From: Parasponia andersonii
Lineage: Eukaryota > Streptophyta > Magnoliopsida > Rosales > Cannabaceae
Direction of reading: 5' to 3'
Length of the DNA: 64,000 nucleotides
NCBI GenBank assembly: GCA_002914805.1
Contig: JXTB01000403.1
Location: 151,234 to 215,233 of the forward strand
Notes under the pieces: model-generated
Told to the model about the DNA's origin: nothing
What the model saw: only the letters and a program-made list of their open reading frames with translations
Database searches by the model: none
Shown: positions 48,141-60,301 of the stretch, one piece after another
Numbering within the stretch: position 1 is the stretch's first letter
Layout: each line of letters opens with the position of its first letter
Position numbers and translations under genes: made by a program

Positions 48141-48660
48141 GTAAGATTTTCTCTTGCATCTCTATTCCACTCTTCCACTCCTTCCTTTTCCTATCAAAAA
48201 AACAAATTCGAAAAAACTGATTCAATGATTTCTTCTATTACTTCCCTTAAAATCATTCATAAACTTTGGTCACATAACTCATAAAATATAGTTTTCCCTT
48301 TTCAAAATTCTGTTTGGACGAGTGTTTTCGTATGTCCAAAATTTCTGGGTACGGCGAATACTTGCTACTTCTATCCTATTCTTTCTCCTCATTTTTCTTA
48401 TTTTCTCAGGAACCTCTGTGCCCACGTAGAAAAGCCCAAAAAAAATCGAGTCACTTTAGTATCAGTTACTAAGAATTTGTGGACTTAAAACTTGAAAAAG
48501 TTGGAGTCCAATTTCTGGGTTTGTTTTTATATTCCTATTTATGTGTGTATTTTGGGTTTGGGGTTAGAAATCTAAAGATTGAATTGACAGGGTTTAATTT
48601 TTATTTTTTTTCTGGGACTTAGCAGTAGCAGCTTCTGTAGCTGATAGTAACAGGTTTCAG
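48141..48660 (+). other. Probable 5'UTR intron of the TCP gene
   Basis: Donor CAAG/GTAAGA at 48141 and a pyrimidine-rich acceptor AACAG/GTTTCAG/GGTTG ending at 48653 or 48660. The sequence before it has no start codon context for the TCP frame. TCP genes of this clade often have leader introns. Confidence 0.55.
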
Positions 48661-48677
48661 GGTTGTGCCAGTTGCGG

Positions 48678-48695
48678 ATGAAGAGCAACAACTAG
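48678..48695 (+). promoter_or_regulatory. Short upstream ORF in the TCP leader
   Basis: ATG AAG AGC AAC AAC TAG just after the likely leader intron and about 380 bases before the TCP start; it could lower translation. Confidence 0.4.
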
Positions 48696-49076
48696 CAAAG
48701 AAACAAAAGCAGAAAGAGTGAAAAAAGGCACCCAAACCAAAGAGTAAGACCGTGAGAGTACATTACTCACTTACTACCCGAAAATAAATAATAATAAAAA
48801 AAAAGGCCTTGGAAGAACCAATTCCAGAATTTTGAAAAATAAAATAAAAAAATTATTTAAAGGATTAGGAATCTGGATTTCCAGAGGAATCAGCTGCAGC
48901 ACCACCAAGTCAGACGTATCCCACAAATTTCAGACCCATTATCAGAAAAGCCACAAGAACCAAATCTAGGCCATAGTAGTACTAGTTACCACCACCACCA
49001 TCTCCAACTTGTCCCAAATCAGCCCCCATATGTAGAACTAGATCATCATACCCTCAATTCCCACCAATCACAGCCG

Positions 49077-50249
49077 TTGATCAACACAGAAAATGCAAAA
49101 CCCAGATCATCAACATCGTCAATGGGAATGAAGGGTGTTGGGGGAGAGATTGTTCAAGTCCAGGGAGGCCACATTGTCCGCTCAACCGGCCGGAAGGACC
49201 GTCACAGCAAGGTCTACACTGCCAAAGGCCCGAGAGACCGCCGGGTCCGGTTGTCGGCCCATACGGCGATCCAATTCTACGACGTTCAGGACCGGCTAGG
49301 CTACGACCGGCCCAGTAAAGCCGTTGACTGGCTCATCAAGAAGGCCAAGACCGCCATTGACAAGCTCGCCGAGCTGCCACCTTGGCACCCGACTGGGAAC
49401 CCCGCGACGGAGCCAGACCCACATGCAGCGGCAGCGGGGGGGCCCGCCAAAATGGGTATCGCGGTGGAGCAGTCGGAGTCTTCCGGGTACAATTTCCAGC
49501 TCCACAGGCAGATGGGTACTACAGAGAATCCGGATAACGGGTCGGGCTTCATTCCTCCGCAGGCGCTGGACTCCGACGCCATAGCCGACACCATGAAGTC
49601 CTTCTTCCCCACTAGCTCAGCCACTTCGTCCATGAACTTCCAGACGTACCCAACAGACATCATCCGCAGAGCCGCCGACCCGACCCAGGATCTCGGCCTC
49701 TCTCTGCACTCGTTCCATGATCACGCCATGGTCCACGGCCAGTCCCAGGGCGGCGGCGGCGGCGGTGGTGCGGACCACGCTCTCCCGCACGACCATCACC
49801 ACCACGGTCTCTTCGTCTCGGGTTCGGGACCCGTCGGGTACGGATCGGGTTATCAGCGGATGTTGGCTTGGGGCGGCGACGAGGGAGGCGAAAACAGGGG
49901 ATTTGGCTTCGGGTCGGCACCGGCGCCACCGTTACAGCAGGATGCTCTGCTAGGTCAGGGCTCGACAGCGCCGTTTAGTACTCAGAGGGGAACCCTTCAG
50001 TCCAGTTTTTCACCATTGGTTCGGGCTTGGGATGATCTCCCCATGGCCTCCCAGAGACCCCAACCAATGCACCACTCTTCCTCTTCTCTGTCCTCTTCTT
50101 CTTCCATTTTCGGGACCCGTTTCACCTCCGATGGCTCACCGGTCTTCTGCATTCCGGCGAGGATTCACGGCGAGGACGACGACGACGAGCACGGCGTCGT
50201 TTCGGAGAGGCCCTCCTCGTCTTCTTCCCCCAATTCCAACCACCATTGA
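49077..50249 (+). CDS. TCP4: CIN-type TCP transcription factor (TCP4/TCP10 group)
   Basis: Nuclear DNA-binding regulator of the class II CIN group, which restrains cell division and promotes maturation in leaves and petals. The uninterrupted 390-residue frame has the TCP domain at about residues 39-97: basic part [20 protein letters not shown], then the helices around [20 protein letters not shown] and [12 protein letters not shown]. No R domain is seen, as in TCP3/4/10. A Gly run (about 225-232), a His-rich stretch, QRGTLQSS (303-310, encoded by the miR319-type site) and a Ser-rich end follow. Starts exist at residues 1, 16 and 18; relatives begin MGMKG or MGLKG, so 49122 is also a possible start. 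GC content is far above the flanks. No intron in the coding part, no lesion. The family call is firm; TCP4 versus TCP10 is not settled. Confidence 0.95.
   Translation: MINTENAKPRSSTSSMGMKGVGGEIVQVQGGHIVRSTGRKDRHSKVYTAKGPRDRRVRLSAHTAIQFYDVQDRLGYDRPSKAVDWLIKKAKTAIDKLAELPPWHPTGNPATEPDPHAAAAGGPAKMGIAVEQSESSGYNFQLHRQMGTTENPDNGSGFIPPQALDSDAIADTMKSFFPTSSATSSMNFQTYPTDIIRRAADPTQDLGLSLHSFHDHAMVHGQSQGGGGGGGADHALPHDHHHHGLFVSGSGPVGYGSGYQRMLAWGGDEGGENRGFGFGSAPAPPLQQDALLGQGSTAPFSTQRGTLQSSFSPLVRAWDDLPMASQRPQPMHHSSSSLSSSSSIFGTRFTSDGSPVFCIPARIHGEDDDDEHGVVSERPSSSSSPNSNHH
49985..50005 (+). promoter_or_regulatory. miR319 target site in the TCP coding sequence
   Basis: GAGGGGAACCCTTCAGTCCAG. The 3' half CCCTTCAGTCCA pairs fully with the 5' part of miR319; mismatches lie in the other half, as in known CIN-TCP targets. 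It encodes the conserved QRGTLQSS. Confidence 0.88.
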
Positions 50250-51554
50250 ATCAGATCTCAACAGGGTTGGAATCTTCCAATTTTTTTAAGCCCAATAGGC
50301 AAGTCACAACTCCAAGTTATTTCTCTTATTTTAGTCCTAGTGTCTACTGTTTGCTTCCCAGTAAAACAAAATTAGAAATTTGGATTTTTTTTTCATTAAA
50401 AAAGAAAAAAAATGCTCTTATTCATGTGACAAATTTGTTCATCTTCAGAGTTCAGAGTAGGCATAATATCCAAAAACATAGATGGAACTGTTTCTGAAAA
50501 TGGAAACCATATCTTTGAAACAGAGTATGTATCTCACTTACAAACTGACAATTCTAATCATATAGTTCTTTTTTTTCACATTTATTTTTTGATAGGTTTG
50601 GGTCATTAAGAAGCCAAAAAAAAATGGAGGCTTTGGACTTTGGAGGAAGACATTTGAGTCAATTCAATGGTCTAACAGAATAGGGAGGAGAACGCTTCTG
50701 GTTTGAGAATGTCAAAGATTTCTTTTTTAACTTTTTCTTAATATTTAAATTGGATTTGGGGGTTTATTTTATATATGTGATACTGTAGCAAAAGTTATTA
50801 TTTTAAGTGGGTTGTCTTGGCTCAACTCTGTCTTGCTATATGTTTTTGGATAATATTGCTCAATTTCACACTTGTAACCTAGAATCTAGTGTTAATGTTT
50901 CTTGCTGGGACATGGGAAACACAGTAGAACATCAACTTTGTAGCTTATGTCTTTTTTAAAAAGTGGAAAAAAAAAAAAGAAAATCAAAACTTTTATGATT
51001 CCTGGCATTTCATTTTCGCTTAACTCCAATCTTGTTTCAAAGAAGAAAAATAAAATACATTTCCATTTCATGGGCATTTTACAGATCTTGACAAAGTCGT
51101 CTACATTTACTTGGATCAAGATGACTTGATCATTTTGTTCCATGCGATTCTGCATAAAATTTGCATGTATTCTATACTCTCTTTTTTAAAAAAGTACTAT
51201 AGATTAAATGGCAAACAATGAGAACTTATTTTTTCAAAAAAAGAAAAACAAAACAAAAAAAGCAAGTGTTGAGCATTTTCTTATGTTAGGTTTTATTTGG
51301 TGGAGTTGAATAGTTATAAAAAAAAATTGAATATGAATACGATAGAATAATTAATTAAATCCAATTCTTCCTCATTAAAAAATAAATAATTCATTTTTTT
51401 ATGTTTGGTTTTGTATTGGAATTAATGCATGGATTATTATATATATATATATTTTGTTGATAGCAGCAAAATAATGAAATAATGATTATTTTTAAGTGCC
51501 GATAACTTTAATTCTAAAATTGTGTTTTATAATAAGTAATTACAATAAATGATA
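50250..51554 (+). other. 3'UTR of the TCP gene and downstream spacer
   Basis: AT-rich. The first several hundred bases are probably 3'UTR; no clear poly(A) signal was chosen. An intron-like GTATGT near 50526 may be chance. Confidence 0.4.
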
Positions 51555-51889
51555 ACAAAAAATTTCATGACATTTAGGTGTTCTGCTATTTAAATCTTGA
51601 AATTTATATTCTGCAAAATAATACTATAAGGAATTTCTAAAATTTAATATTCGGAGTTAGTTTTTTGAATAATTTTAATTGATAAAAGATAATAATATCC
51701 TCAAAATTAAATAGATTAATATGAATTAATCTAGTTTTAATGAAAAATATTATTATTATTTTATTATTAAAATTGATCAGGATAATTTTCATAAATTATT
51801 AATATAAGGATATTATTTTATGGAGTCTAAATTTCAATGTTTTAATTGCAAAATACTCAAAATTTAGGATATTTTTTTGTAATGAAAAA
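51555..51889. mobile_element. Palindromic MITE, copy 1
   Basis: Ends are roughly inverted (CATTTAGGTGTTC at the left, CAAAATTTAGGATATTTTTTT at the right), with an inner inverted pair around CAAAATAATACTATAAGG and AAGGATATTATTTTATGG. The same structure recurs at 55660-56836. Confidence 0.6.
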
Positions 51890-53014
51890 TTATTCTGTGA
51901 AATGCTCAATTTGTTCTTTTGATTTTACAAAATAACAAAAATGTCCTATTTGATTTGATTAGTAAATCAATATAAAATTCACACATTAGTCTAATTTGGT
52001 CAAAGTTAATATATAATAAGATGAAATTATCTTTACTCTAAACTTTTAACCAAATATATATATATATATATATATACGCAAAAAAAATAATTGTTGAAGG
52101 GAGAAAAAATAAAAAAGAGCAAAAAAGAATATATTTTTATACAATTTTTAAAATTGGAAAGTGAACAAAAAAGAAAAAAGAACTTTTCTTAATTAGTCAT
52201 CGGTGATATAGAATAGTGTATATATCGGACATTTTAAAGAGATTATAACTTAAGTTTAACTAAACTGGGCGAATGATGGTGAAATTTGTATGAATTTGTT
52301 GACTAATGGGATGATTATATTATTTATGAAAACTTGAATAAGCGCTTATTGTTTCACTCACCAAATCACAAGATATTTTTGTAATTATCCAAAATGGTAA
52401 ACTAGTTTTACGTAACATGAAGGGCTTGTAAGCAAACCCAAAAAAGAAATAACGCTATTAATAATAAAAGAAAAAAAAAATTCAATGTCCAACGCTAAAG
52501 TCTGAAGTCTGACATTTACTCTGTACTAAGACAAGACAGTAAAGATCATGCACATCAGTACACGTAAATTAAACAAATCTGACAAGAAAAAAAGAAAAAC
52601 AGAAAGAAAGTTACTACATTGACCAGAGCATCGTTTTTTCTCCTACCTTTGCTTTAAAAGTAAGGAAATATCACAGGATTCCTTATTCTATANTTGATTG
52701 ACTGCAAAGGTCTCTTTTTAGTTTCTGAACTATATAATTAAGGACAATGATCCTTGAACTTGTTATAAAGTCTTATGTCGGTCATTTTAACATTTTTCAT
52801 ATCATCTTTCGAGACAAATAAGTAAGTGAATTGAGATTTTAAGAGAGAATACAAAATTAGAAATTAACATTGAAATTTATAGTTACTATTAATAGAATAG
52901 AAAATATAGCCGACCAAAACTAGAAATTTCAAAGTTTAGAGCTCACAAAAAAAAAAAAAAATCACAAAAATTGTAAACACAATCACTTCGGCCACCTACC
53001 CAGGTCAAATAAAA
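51890..53014. other. AT-rich spacer
   Basis: No gene. (AT)n at 52056-52076; an undetermined base at 52693. Confidence 0.5.
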
Positions 53015-53425
53015 AACATGGATAGGACTAATGTGGGCCTAAATAACGTTTTTGTAAGAGAAAATGACATGGATATCACTAACTTGGGCCAAAATGACTA
53101 TTTGTGAACTTTTTTTAAAATGACATTCTTGGGCCGAAATAACTTTTATGAAGTTTTTTAAAAATGACATTCTTAGGAAAAAAATCACAAAAATTAATTT
53201 TTGCCAAGTAGTCCTATCCATATCATTTTCTCTTTTTTATTTTTTTTAAAATGATATTTTTAAGAGTGTTGTCAAAAAGTTATTAACCATTGTTTATGAC
53301 ATTTTTAAGAGTATTTCGTGGTCTAAAATTTTTTGAGACAGGTCAAAACATTTTTGAGACTCTAAATTTATCATTTTGAAAAAATTCATAAAAGGCCCAA
53401 ATAACTCCTATCCACGTCCTTTTGA
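53015..53425. repeat. Fold-back repeat of about 410 bases
   Basis: The left arm CATGGATAGGACTAATGTGG reappears inverted as AACTCCTATCCACGTCC near 53405-53423, with a further inverted copy TAGTCCTATCCATATC at 53210. Short direct repeats (AAAATGACATTCTTGGGCC, AAATGACATTCTTAGG) lie between. Likely a MITE; no target duplication assigned. Confidence 0.55.
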
Positions 53426-55659
53426 GAAATTTACATCTAGTACCCATTTTTAAACTTATTTTCAAAAATACTCATTTTAAACTTTTCTTCCAAAAATATC
53501 AGATTTTATTGTTCATACTTTATATGCAAAATATAAGTGATCTACGTTCATAATATAAATTTTATCTACAAGGCACACATTTCATATATAAAATATAAAT
53601 GGTATTACATTGTAAATATTTACCAATATAAATTTGACTTATGGTATACATTTTAAAATGTGTGTTAATTTTTAGTATAATTTTTATTCGTGAAATATAG
53701 ACCACGGCTTAAATTTTATGCATTAAATGTATATCATGTTCTATATTTTATATGTAAAACAGTGATAATATATATTTTCCAAATACGTATAAAAATTAGA
53801 ATGTATGAAATAAAAATAAGAACGGGTATTTACGAACTATTCCCTATCCCTTTACAAAATCATAGAGCTCAGAGGGAAAACAAAATCCGGTTTGGGCTGG
53901 TTTAGAGTTTTCAGACTATGGGCATGTTGCAGGCTTTCCTTTGTGGGTCATTTCAGAGTTTTGGCTCAGTTGGCAGTTACCACTTTTTTTAAGAGATTAA
54001 TTAAAAATAACACCAAAACGATACCACTTTTAGGAGGGGGAAATATAAATATGTCCTCAATCTCTTTTGACTCATTACCAGCCATAAACCTCACCCCACA
54101 GCTGCCACCTACCCGCCTCTGCCCTCATTGACCACTATGACTAACTGCTTGAAGCTCGAGTTCTAGATCTGCCTGATCGATAGCCAAGACTCGAGCTTTA
54201 TTGTGAGAAGAGAGTCGAGGTCCTCACTAGGGAGCTATTACTTGAGATCTGACGGACCATCAGAGACGTGGACGTGGGAGATGTTTCGGTCGACGACAAT
54301 CTTGCTTCACCACCTATGCAGCAGAGAGAAGTATCGTGTGGCTTGGGGAAGAGTTGGTGAAAAAGTCATTATCTTATATAAAATATATAAAATAAAATAA
54401 AAATGGTAGACTATAGAACAGTTGTTAGTTTTAATTAATCGCCCCAGAAAATTGGTGTTTTTTAAATTTTCCTTGGTTGAAGCTGGTTGATATTCTAAAT
54501 AGCAGTTTCTAGGGAAGGTATTTGAAATTTAGCAGTTGATTTAAACTTTTTTAAAAACTAGCATTTTCATATTTTATAAAACCCTTCATTAAAACTCAAC
54601 CACTGCATAATGAGGGAGATAAAACCCAAAGGACAAAAATGGATTTTGCAATGAAATCTGCTAATTTACAACTAAAAAATATTAAGAAAAAATCAAGCAC
54701 AAATGTGACTCCTAGCCTAATTTCCTCATTTTAGTTTAATTTGGAGTCCCAACCCCATTTTTGGTAAAATTAAACAGTCAACCAAGATTTTTTTTTTATT
54801 TTTTTAACTTCTATAGAAATTGCATCCCATTCCAAAAGTTTTTTCTTTTTTTTTTTTTTTCCAAATTTTCCCTTGTTAACGGAATAGGTTAAACTTACTA
54901 GTGAAAATACAATTTTGCACTCTATAAACCCTACAAAACTCAAGGAATAGATATAAACCTAAACAAACAAGTTAAATAAGATAAAGTGTGATAATTTTTG
55001 TTTATATCATCTTTGGATACCTAATTAAATAATATATGATCTTGTTTAGTCATTTTTAGTATATCTATATTTGTCTAATTGCATTTATAGGGTTTATAGA
55101 GGATATATTTACATTTTCATTCACTAATTATAATAAATCGCATGGACCAAGACGAAAATTGCAATAGAATCAAAGTTCAAAGGTTGACAATAAAAAAGGT
55201 TTTGGATTGTAATTTTCAAAAATACAAATTTTTTGTTAAAAAAAAAGTTAAAACCAAAGTTTATGGTGCAATTTTTCTTTTTTTCCTTTTTTCTCCTGTC
55301 CTAGTGAGATATATATATATATATATATATATATAACACATGAAAAAAAATCATTATTCTTTAGATTTTAATGAAATATCTCATTTATTCCCATAAAAGT
55401 ATATATTAGGCATGTTTGAAAACCAATAAAAAGAGTCAAAACATATGCATTTTATATGTATTGCAAAATTAATTTCTATATTTGGTATTTCTAATATTTT
55501 TCATGTAAACATGGCATTTTGTTAAAACTTATGACATAAATTTTTTACTTTTCTAAATAAGGAATAAATTTTCATTTTTTATGTATTCTCTAGGTAAATT
55601 ATATATTAAAAGATTGATGTAAGAAATAATAGGTGTTTTATTTATGTTTCGAGGGTGAA
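53426..55659. other. AT-rich intergenic stretch
   Basis: Only short open frames without family resemblance; (AT)n at 55305-55334. Confidence 0.5.
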
Positions 55660-55968
55660 TTGCAAAAGAATACCCTAAAGTTTAGGTGTTCAGTAATTTA
55701 ATTTCTAAAATTTGAATTCTACAAAATAATATTTAAGATTAAGAATTTGTGAAATTGATACCCTATATCGATTGACTTTTTAAGCAATTTTAATAACAAA
55801 AATCAATAATATCCTCTATCAAAACTATATTAGATCTCATTATTCTTCTTAATTTTGAGGATATAATTATTTTTTATTTGTTAAAATTATTCAAAAAATC
55901 AACTCATGATATCAATTTTTAGAAATTTTTAATCTCAAGGTATTATTTTGTAGTCTAAACCTAAGGGT

Positions 55969-56782
55969 AAAGTAGGAAAAATAAGCCGACTCAACCCGAT
56001 TAGTTCAAGATAGGCCCGGACCCGTCCCAACCATATTCCCAAGGCCAATTGGGCCTATCACCTTCGGCCCATCGTGCCACTACGAGCGGGCTGACCAGGC
56101 CCATATGTGCCCACTAGCACTGCCCAATGGCTATTATAGTCGTTGGTATCTTTTTGTTTTTTATTCCTTTTTAATTAAAAAATCCTAAAATTCTATCCTA
56201 AAATTATTTAATTATTATTTTTATTTATTTGTTTTCATCAACTTAAATTTTGTATTATTTTTTAATTTCTATCATAAAAATTGTAAAATTGTTTGTGATA
56301 AAAGTTTAATCATACACACACACACATATATATACATATATATATATATATAGATATCATTTTAGTCAATTAAAATTTATCATACACATCTTTTGTAGTA
56401 AAAAGTAAGAGAAAAAAATAACATTAATGATGTATATCTTTTCATGTACATTATTATAATTGTTGAATCACTATTAGATGATGATTCAACTGCTAAAAAA
56501 ATATTTACTAGATTGAGAACCATATATATATATATATATATATTTTTTTTTTGTTTTTTTAAATTTTTAAATTATTTTAAAATTTTTAATTAAAAAAAAA
56601 GAGTCAAATGTAGGCTAGAACAGGCTAGCCCGCATTGGCCCTCCTAGTCCATAAGGCCAGGCTGGGCCCCCTCTCAACTATACGGGATGGCCCAAACTGG
56701 CACTTTTATTTGGACGGGCTCGGCTTGTTCACCCTCAAAGACTAGTACAGGCAGGCCGGACCGCCCATTTTGCCAGTTTTAC
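55969..56782. mobile_element. hAT-like non-autonomous element (814 bp)
   Basis: Left end AAAGTAGGAAAAATAAGC and right end (opposite strand) GTAAAACTGGCAAAATGGGC are related inverted repeats of the hAT type. Both are followed inward by GC-rich sequence such as GGCCCGGACCCG and GGCAGGCCGGACCG. Flanks CTAAGGGT (55961-55968) and CTGAGGGT (56783-56790) form an 8-base target duplication with one mismatch. No transposase. Confidence 0.7.
56353..56520. mobile_element. MITE copy related to 44113-44335, nested in the hAT-like element
   Basis: Shares TCATTTTAGTCAATTAAAAT, CATTAATGATGTATATC and TTAGATGATGATTCAACTGC with the copy at 44113-44335. The left end is replaced by an AT microsatellite and the right end (TTTACTAGATTGAGAACC) is diverged. 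Confidence 0.75.
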
Positions 56783-56836
56783 CTGAGGGTTAAAAATGCA
56801 GAATATCCAAATTTTATAGTATTTTTTTTATAGTTT

Positions 56837-59248
56837 ATTTATAATTGGGATTGATGATAATATTATTATGGGCTTGTTTGTAAAAATAGATAATTTTAAT
56901 AGTCTGTTTCGAAAAAATAGGTATTCTTTTTAACTTATTATACTTGACATGCTCGCTAGACCGTTAAAATATCTATTATACAAAGAATTGAAAAAATAAA
57001 AATAAAAAGAATCTACCTCATAGAACACACTATTGAAATGGTTTATTTCATATAATTTTTCTATCGAATTTCAGATAATTCATCTAATTGGTTGGCTAGT
57101 CTTGATTGGTGTAGGGATTCTAAACAACACGAATATAAATAATGTTAGATATCTCAAATAGTTTATCGAATTTTTAATACTGTCACATATAACAAATGAA
57201 TTATCTTTATTCAATTAGTATGAATGATATTAAATTTATTTGTGGTAAATTTCAATACATCAATTAAATTATGACAATTTACTTGTCATAAATATGATAA
57301 TACAAAAAAATTTTAGTAAACTGGCGAGGACAAGCATTATCCACGCATACAAGGGACTGTTCTCTTGCAACCATTCGAAATTAGTAACAGATTTCTAGAA
57401 GGCTCTTTCAACCATGTTTGTTGCCCAAGAAAGCTCCAAGAAATAGCCTAAACTTCGTCCCTCTCTTCTCTTGCTTCACCAATGAGCAAGAAAGTCACAC
57501 ATGGATCAAGTTTTCAAGAGAAGATAGTATTAGTGGTCATTGTGTTAGAATAAATAAAGCTGTAATTTAATGAACCAAGGAAAAAATCGTGTAGAATATT
57601 GTTTAAAGAAAAAGAAATCTCTTTAATTTGTTGACTTCGGGCTCGTAGGCCAAAAAGGTTTATATTGACTTCGAGCTCCTATGCCGAAAATATTTATTTC
57701 AAGTCTTTGAGGACACCCTTTTCTTTTCTGGGGAAAAAAAAATAAAGCAATAAGCAAATACATCTCTGCAAACTATAAGTCCCAATCCTTTCCTCATTTG
57801 CATGGTCTCTATGGACCTTTTTAATTGAATAGGTGGAATTTTATAGGTAACATATTTTTCTTGGATAATAATACGTTTTAGAAATGGAAGGAGAGGAAAT
57901 CATATAGATAGCAACATTAATTACAATGATAGTTGGATTTTTTGTCACCTTTTGCTTGTTTTTTTCTCACACTTCCTTTTTTGTTTTGTTTTTTATTTTG
58001 AAAACCAACTCTTTACTTAACAAAAAAAAATTACTTAAAATTAGTTATTTAGTCCCTGTTTTGTAGACCCTTTAATTATTCAAAAATGATAGTGCTAAGA
58101 ATCCCATTATTTATCCCACATTGTTAATATACCTAACTTGATACATGATTTGTCGTGGTTGGTGAATTAATATTTACTATTAATAACCTAAATAATATCC
58201 AACAATTAAATGACATATTAAGTGATATTAAAAATATGGAATAATAAGTAGATCCCAAATATTAATATTCACCTATTTTTATTTTTTTTCTCACGATTTT
58301 TATTCCCTTTTATCCTAAATTTTTAATACTAAATTATATAGTATGTGAATAGTTACTATTCAATTTCGAATTTAAAATTACAATAAATAAGTCTAATAAT
58401 ATTCTTTAATTGAATTGAGATAACTCGTCACATGAGTTTGGTATTACAAAATTGGGATAAATTTTCTCTGCATCTCATTGCTTTATTACTTCATTTTGTT
58501 GAAGCAAATTTACCAATACTTCATTTTGTTGAAGCAAATTTACCAAAAATTGTGAAAAGTAGATGGAAGATGAAATGAAAACTCCCAATTCTTAAAGTAG
58601 AGATAAAAATCAGAGAAATGGAAAGAAAAAAGAAAGACGAAAAAAAAAAGAGGCGTGAAAGATTACGCTATTTTATTGTGCAGTGAATTTCTTTTTATTA
58701 ATTTCTGTAGTCAATTGCAATTTTAGAAAGTATTTAGTACGGAATAGTAGAATTTATTAAGATGAATTGTCGAGAGCGCAAACCAAAAGGTAAAAATGAA
58801 GTCATTCTTAGTTATAGCTGATTTAATGAGCGAATATTACTTAGGAACATCTTGTTCCTATCTATCGATGTTCGATTTTTTTATCTATTTACATAAAAGT
58901 AGAAATAGAACAGCGGTTACAATAATTAAGTAGAATAGTAAGGGGCGGACGCACACCTGGCGAGCCGGGGCACATACCTTCTCTCAACTTTTTCAAAGTT
59001 CTTTTTAACACCCATGATTTTATTTATTTTTTGAAATATGTCCCACCTGCCCCATTCAAACTTTTTTAAAATTCTTTGTCGTATGTTGAATTTATTTGTG
59101 TTTATTCCTAAGATGCATCCTCTAATAAACTATTTAAGGTACTCGCTCTTTTCATTTTTTTCCTTTTTCAAAGGCCAAGTTTTCATTGAGTTTCTTTTCT
59201 CCCCTACAATTTATTTCTTTATACTTCTACATTCACCAGTTTTTATTA
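56837..59248. other. AT-rich intergenic stretch
   Basis: No gene seen. A 30-base perfect tandem repeat is at 58488-58547. Confidence 0.5.
58488..58547. repeat. 30-base tandem duplication
   Basis: ACTTCATTTTGTTGAAGCAA plus TTTACCAAT, twice in a row; each unit includes the palindrome CTTCA...TGAAG. Confidence 0.85.
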
Positions 59249-59534
59249 AATACTGTTGATGGAGGTTTTATCAACGATAAATTTAGAAAAAATTAAGAGA
59301 TGTGGCTTGTGTGAATTGGGTTATTAATCAAAGCAAATAAAAAGAGAGGATTTTATAATGGTTCAGCCCCGAGGAAGATTAGCTTACGTCCACTGTTTTT
59401 CACTATTTTATGGAGAATTACAAGCACTCAAAGTTACAATATCTTGTCTGGAAATTTCTCTCAAATTGGAAGTCAGAATTTCGAAATCTGAAAATTGGAA
59501 AATTGGAATCCCTTGTCTGAAACATTGAGTTCCC

Positions 59535-59542
59535 TTTATATA
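59535..59542 (-). promoter_or_regulatory. TATA box of the second Tat LTR
   Basis: The minus strand reads CTATATAAAG downstream of the U3 repeats. Confidence 0.65.
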
Positions 59543-59734
59543 GGTGAGGGTAACCCAATGTTCCTAATTGTGAAAACGGATAACTATACAATCGGGTAAT
59601 ATAATTTGAATAACAACATAATTGGGTAACCACTCAAAACGGGTAACTGGTCGATCATAAAAGGGAGACTTCTGTTTCTCTTTCCTTGTAGGTTACCTGT
59701 TTGACGAAGCAGAGACTTGTTTCCTTTTCTTTCA

Positions 59735-59885
59735 GAAGAGGTCGTTCATAACCTATACAGAGGAGGTCGCACGTAACTTATGTAAAAGAGGTCACACATA
59801 ACTACACAGAGGAGGTTGCATGTAACCTAAGTGGAGGAGATCGCACATAACTTACACGGAGGAGGTCGAACTTAACTCCTACTCA
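59735..59885 (-). repeat. Tandem repeat in the U3 part of the Tat LTR
   Basis: About six units of 24-27 bases such as GGAGGTCGCACGTAACTTA. They are upstream of the TATA box in element sense, an enhancer-like position. Confidence 0.85.
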
Positions 59886-59919
59886 TGCGACCTGACATAG
59901 GATTTTAGACTGCACAACA

Positions 59920-59936
59920 ATTGCCCCTCAGCTCCA
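59920..59936 (-). other. Polypurine tract of the second Tat element
   Basis: The minus strand reads GGAGCTGAGGGGCAAT directly before TGTTGTGCAG, the LTR start. Confidence 0.8.
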
Positions 59937-60293
59937 TTAGTTCTTTAGGACAAAATGGAGCTTCCTTTTAACGTGCGATCTTAAAAAATGCGATGTCACG
60001 ACCTAGACTTGAGATCTTTGAAGAGTCGAAGAGTCGCCAGATTTCAAATCCCATCTCTCAAGATCACGCGTATCTTTTTCTGACAGACGGAAATATGTGT
60101 AGCCTTTTCTAAGAAAGATAGCAGAACTCGAGGAAACTTAATGATACCAACCGTCGTTTTTAAACCAAATCTTTTCAAATTTTAAAAAATTCTGATTTAT
60201 CTTCGGAAAAAATCAAATCCCGCGTAAACTTCGGCCTTCAGATCTAAAAATCAAATTCCTTGATCTACGGTTGTGATTTAACGGTGCTTAGAG
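59937..60293 (+). other. Promoter region of the second antisense gene
   Basis: No coding. It lies between the purine tract and the TATA box at 60294. Confidence 0.45.
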
Positions 60294-60301
60294 TATAAAT
60301 A
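60294..60301 (+). promoter_or_regulatory. TATA box of the second antisense gene
   Basis: TATAAATA, followed after about 30 bases by a pyrimidine-rich start region and GAACCCTAAAGCG, typical of plant leaders. Confidence 0.7.

Larger units (their letters stand above)
55660..56836. mobile_element. Palindromic MITE, copy 2, interrupted by a hAT-like element
   Basis: Left half from TTGCAAAAGAATACCCTAAA; right end near CCAAATTTTATAGTATTTTT after the insertion. The inner inverted pair CTACAAAATAATATTTAAG / CTCAAGGTATTATTTTGTAG is present. It is homologous to 51555-51889. Confidence 0.6.
59254..59919 (-). repeat. 3' LTR of the second Tat element (666 bp)
   Basis: Runs from TGTTGATGGAGG to GACTGCACAACA on the plus strand (TG...CA). 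It contains GGTTCAGCCCCGAGGAAG-type LTR sequence, a TATA box on the minus strand and a tandem array. AATAC (59249-59253) would be its target duplication; the partner is outside the window. Confidence 0.8.

Noticed and set aside
49301..49663. 120-residue minus-strand frame across the TCP gene, and other overlapping frames there
   Set aside because: Shadow of the GC-rich TCP coding sequence; no domain and no promoter.
51290..51440. Second fold-back element with TTTGGTGGAGTTGAAT and GGATTTAATTAATT-like arms
   Set aside because: Inverted similarity too weak and AT-rich to define ends.
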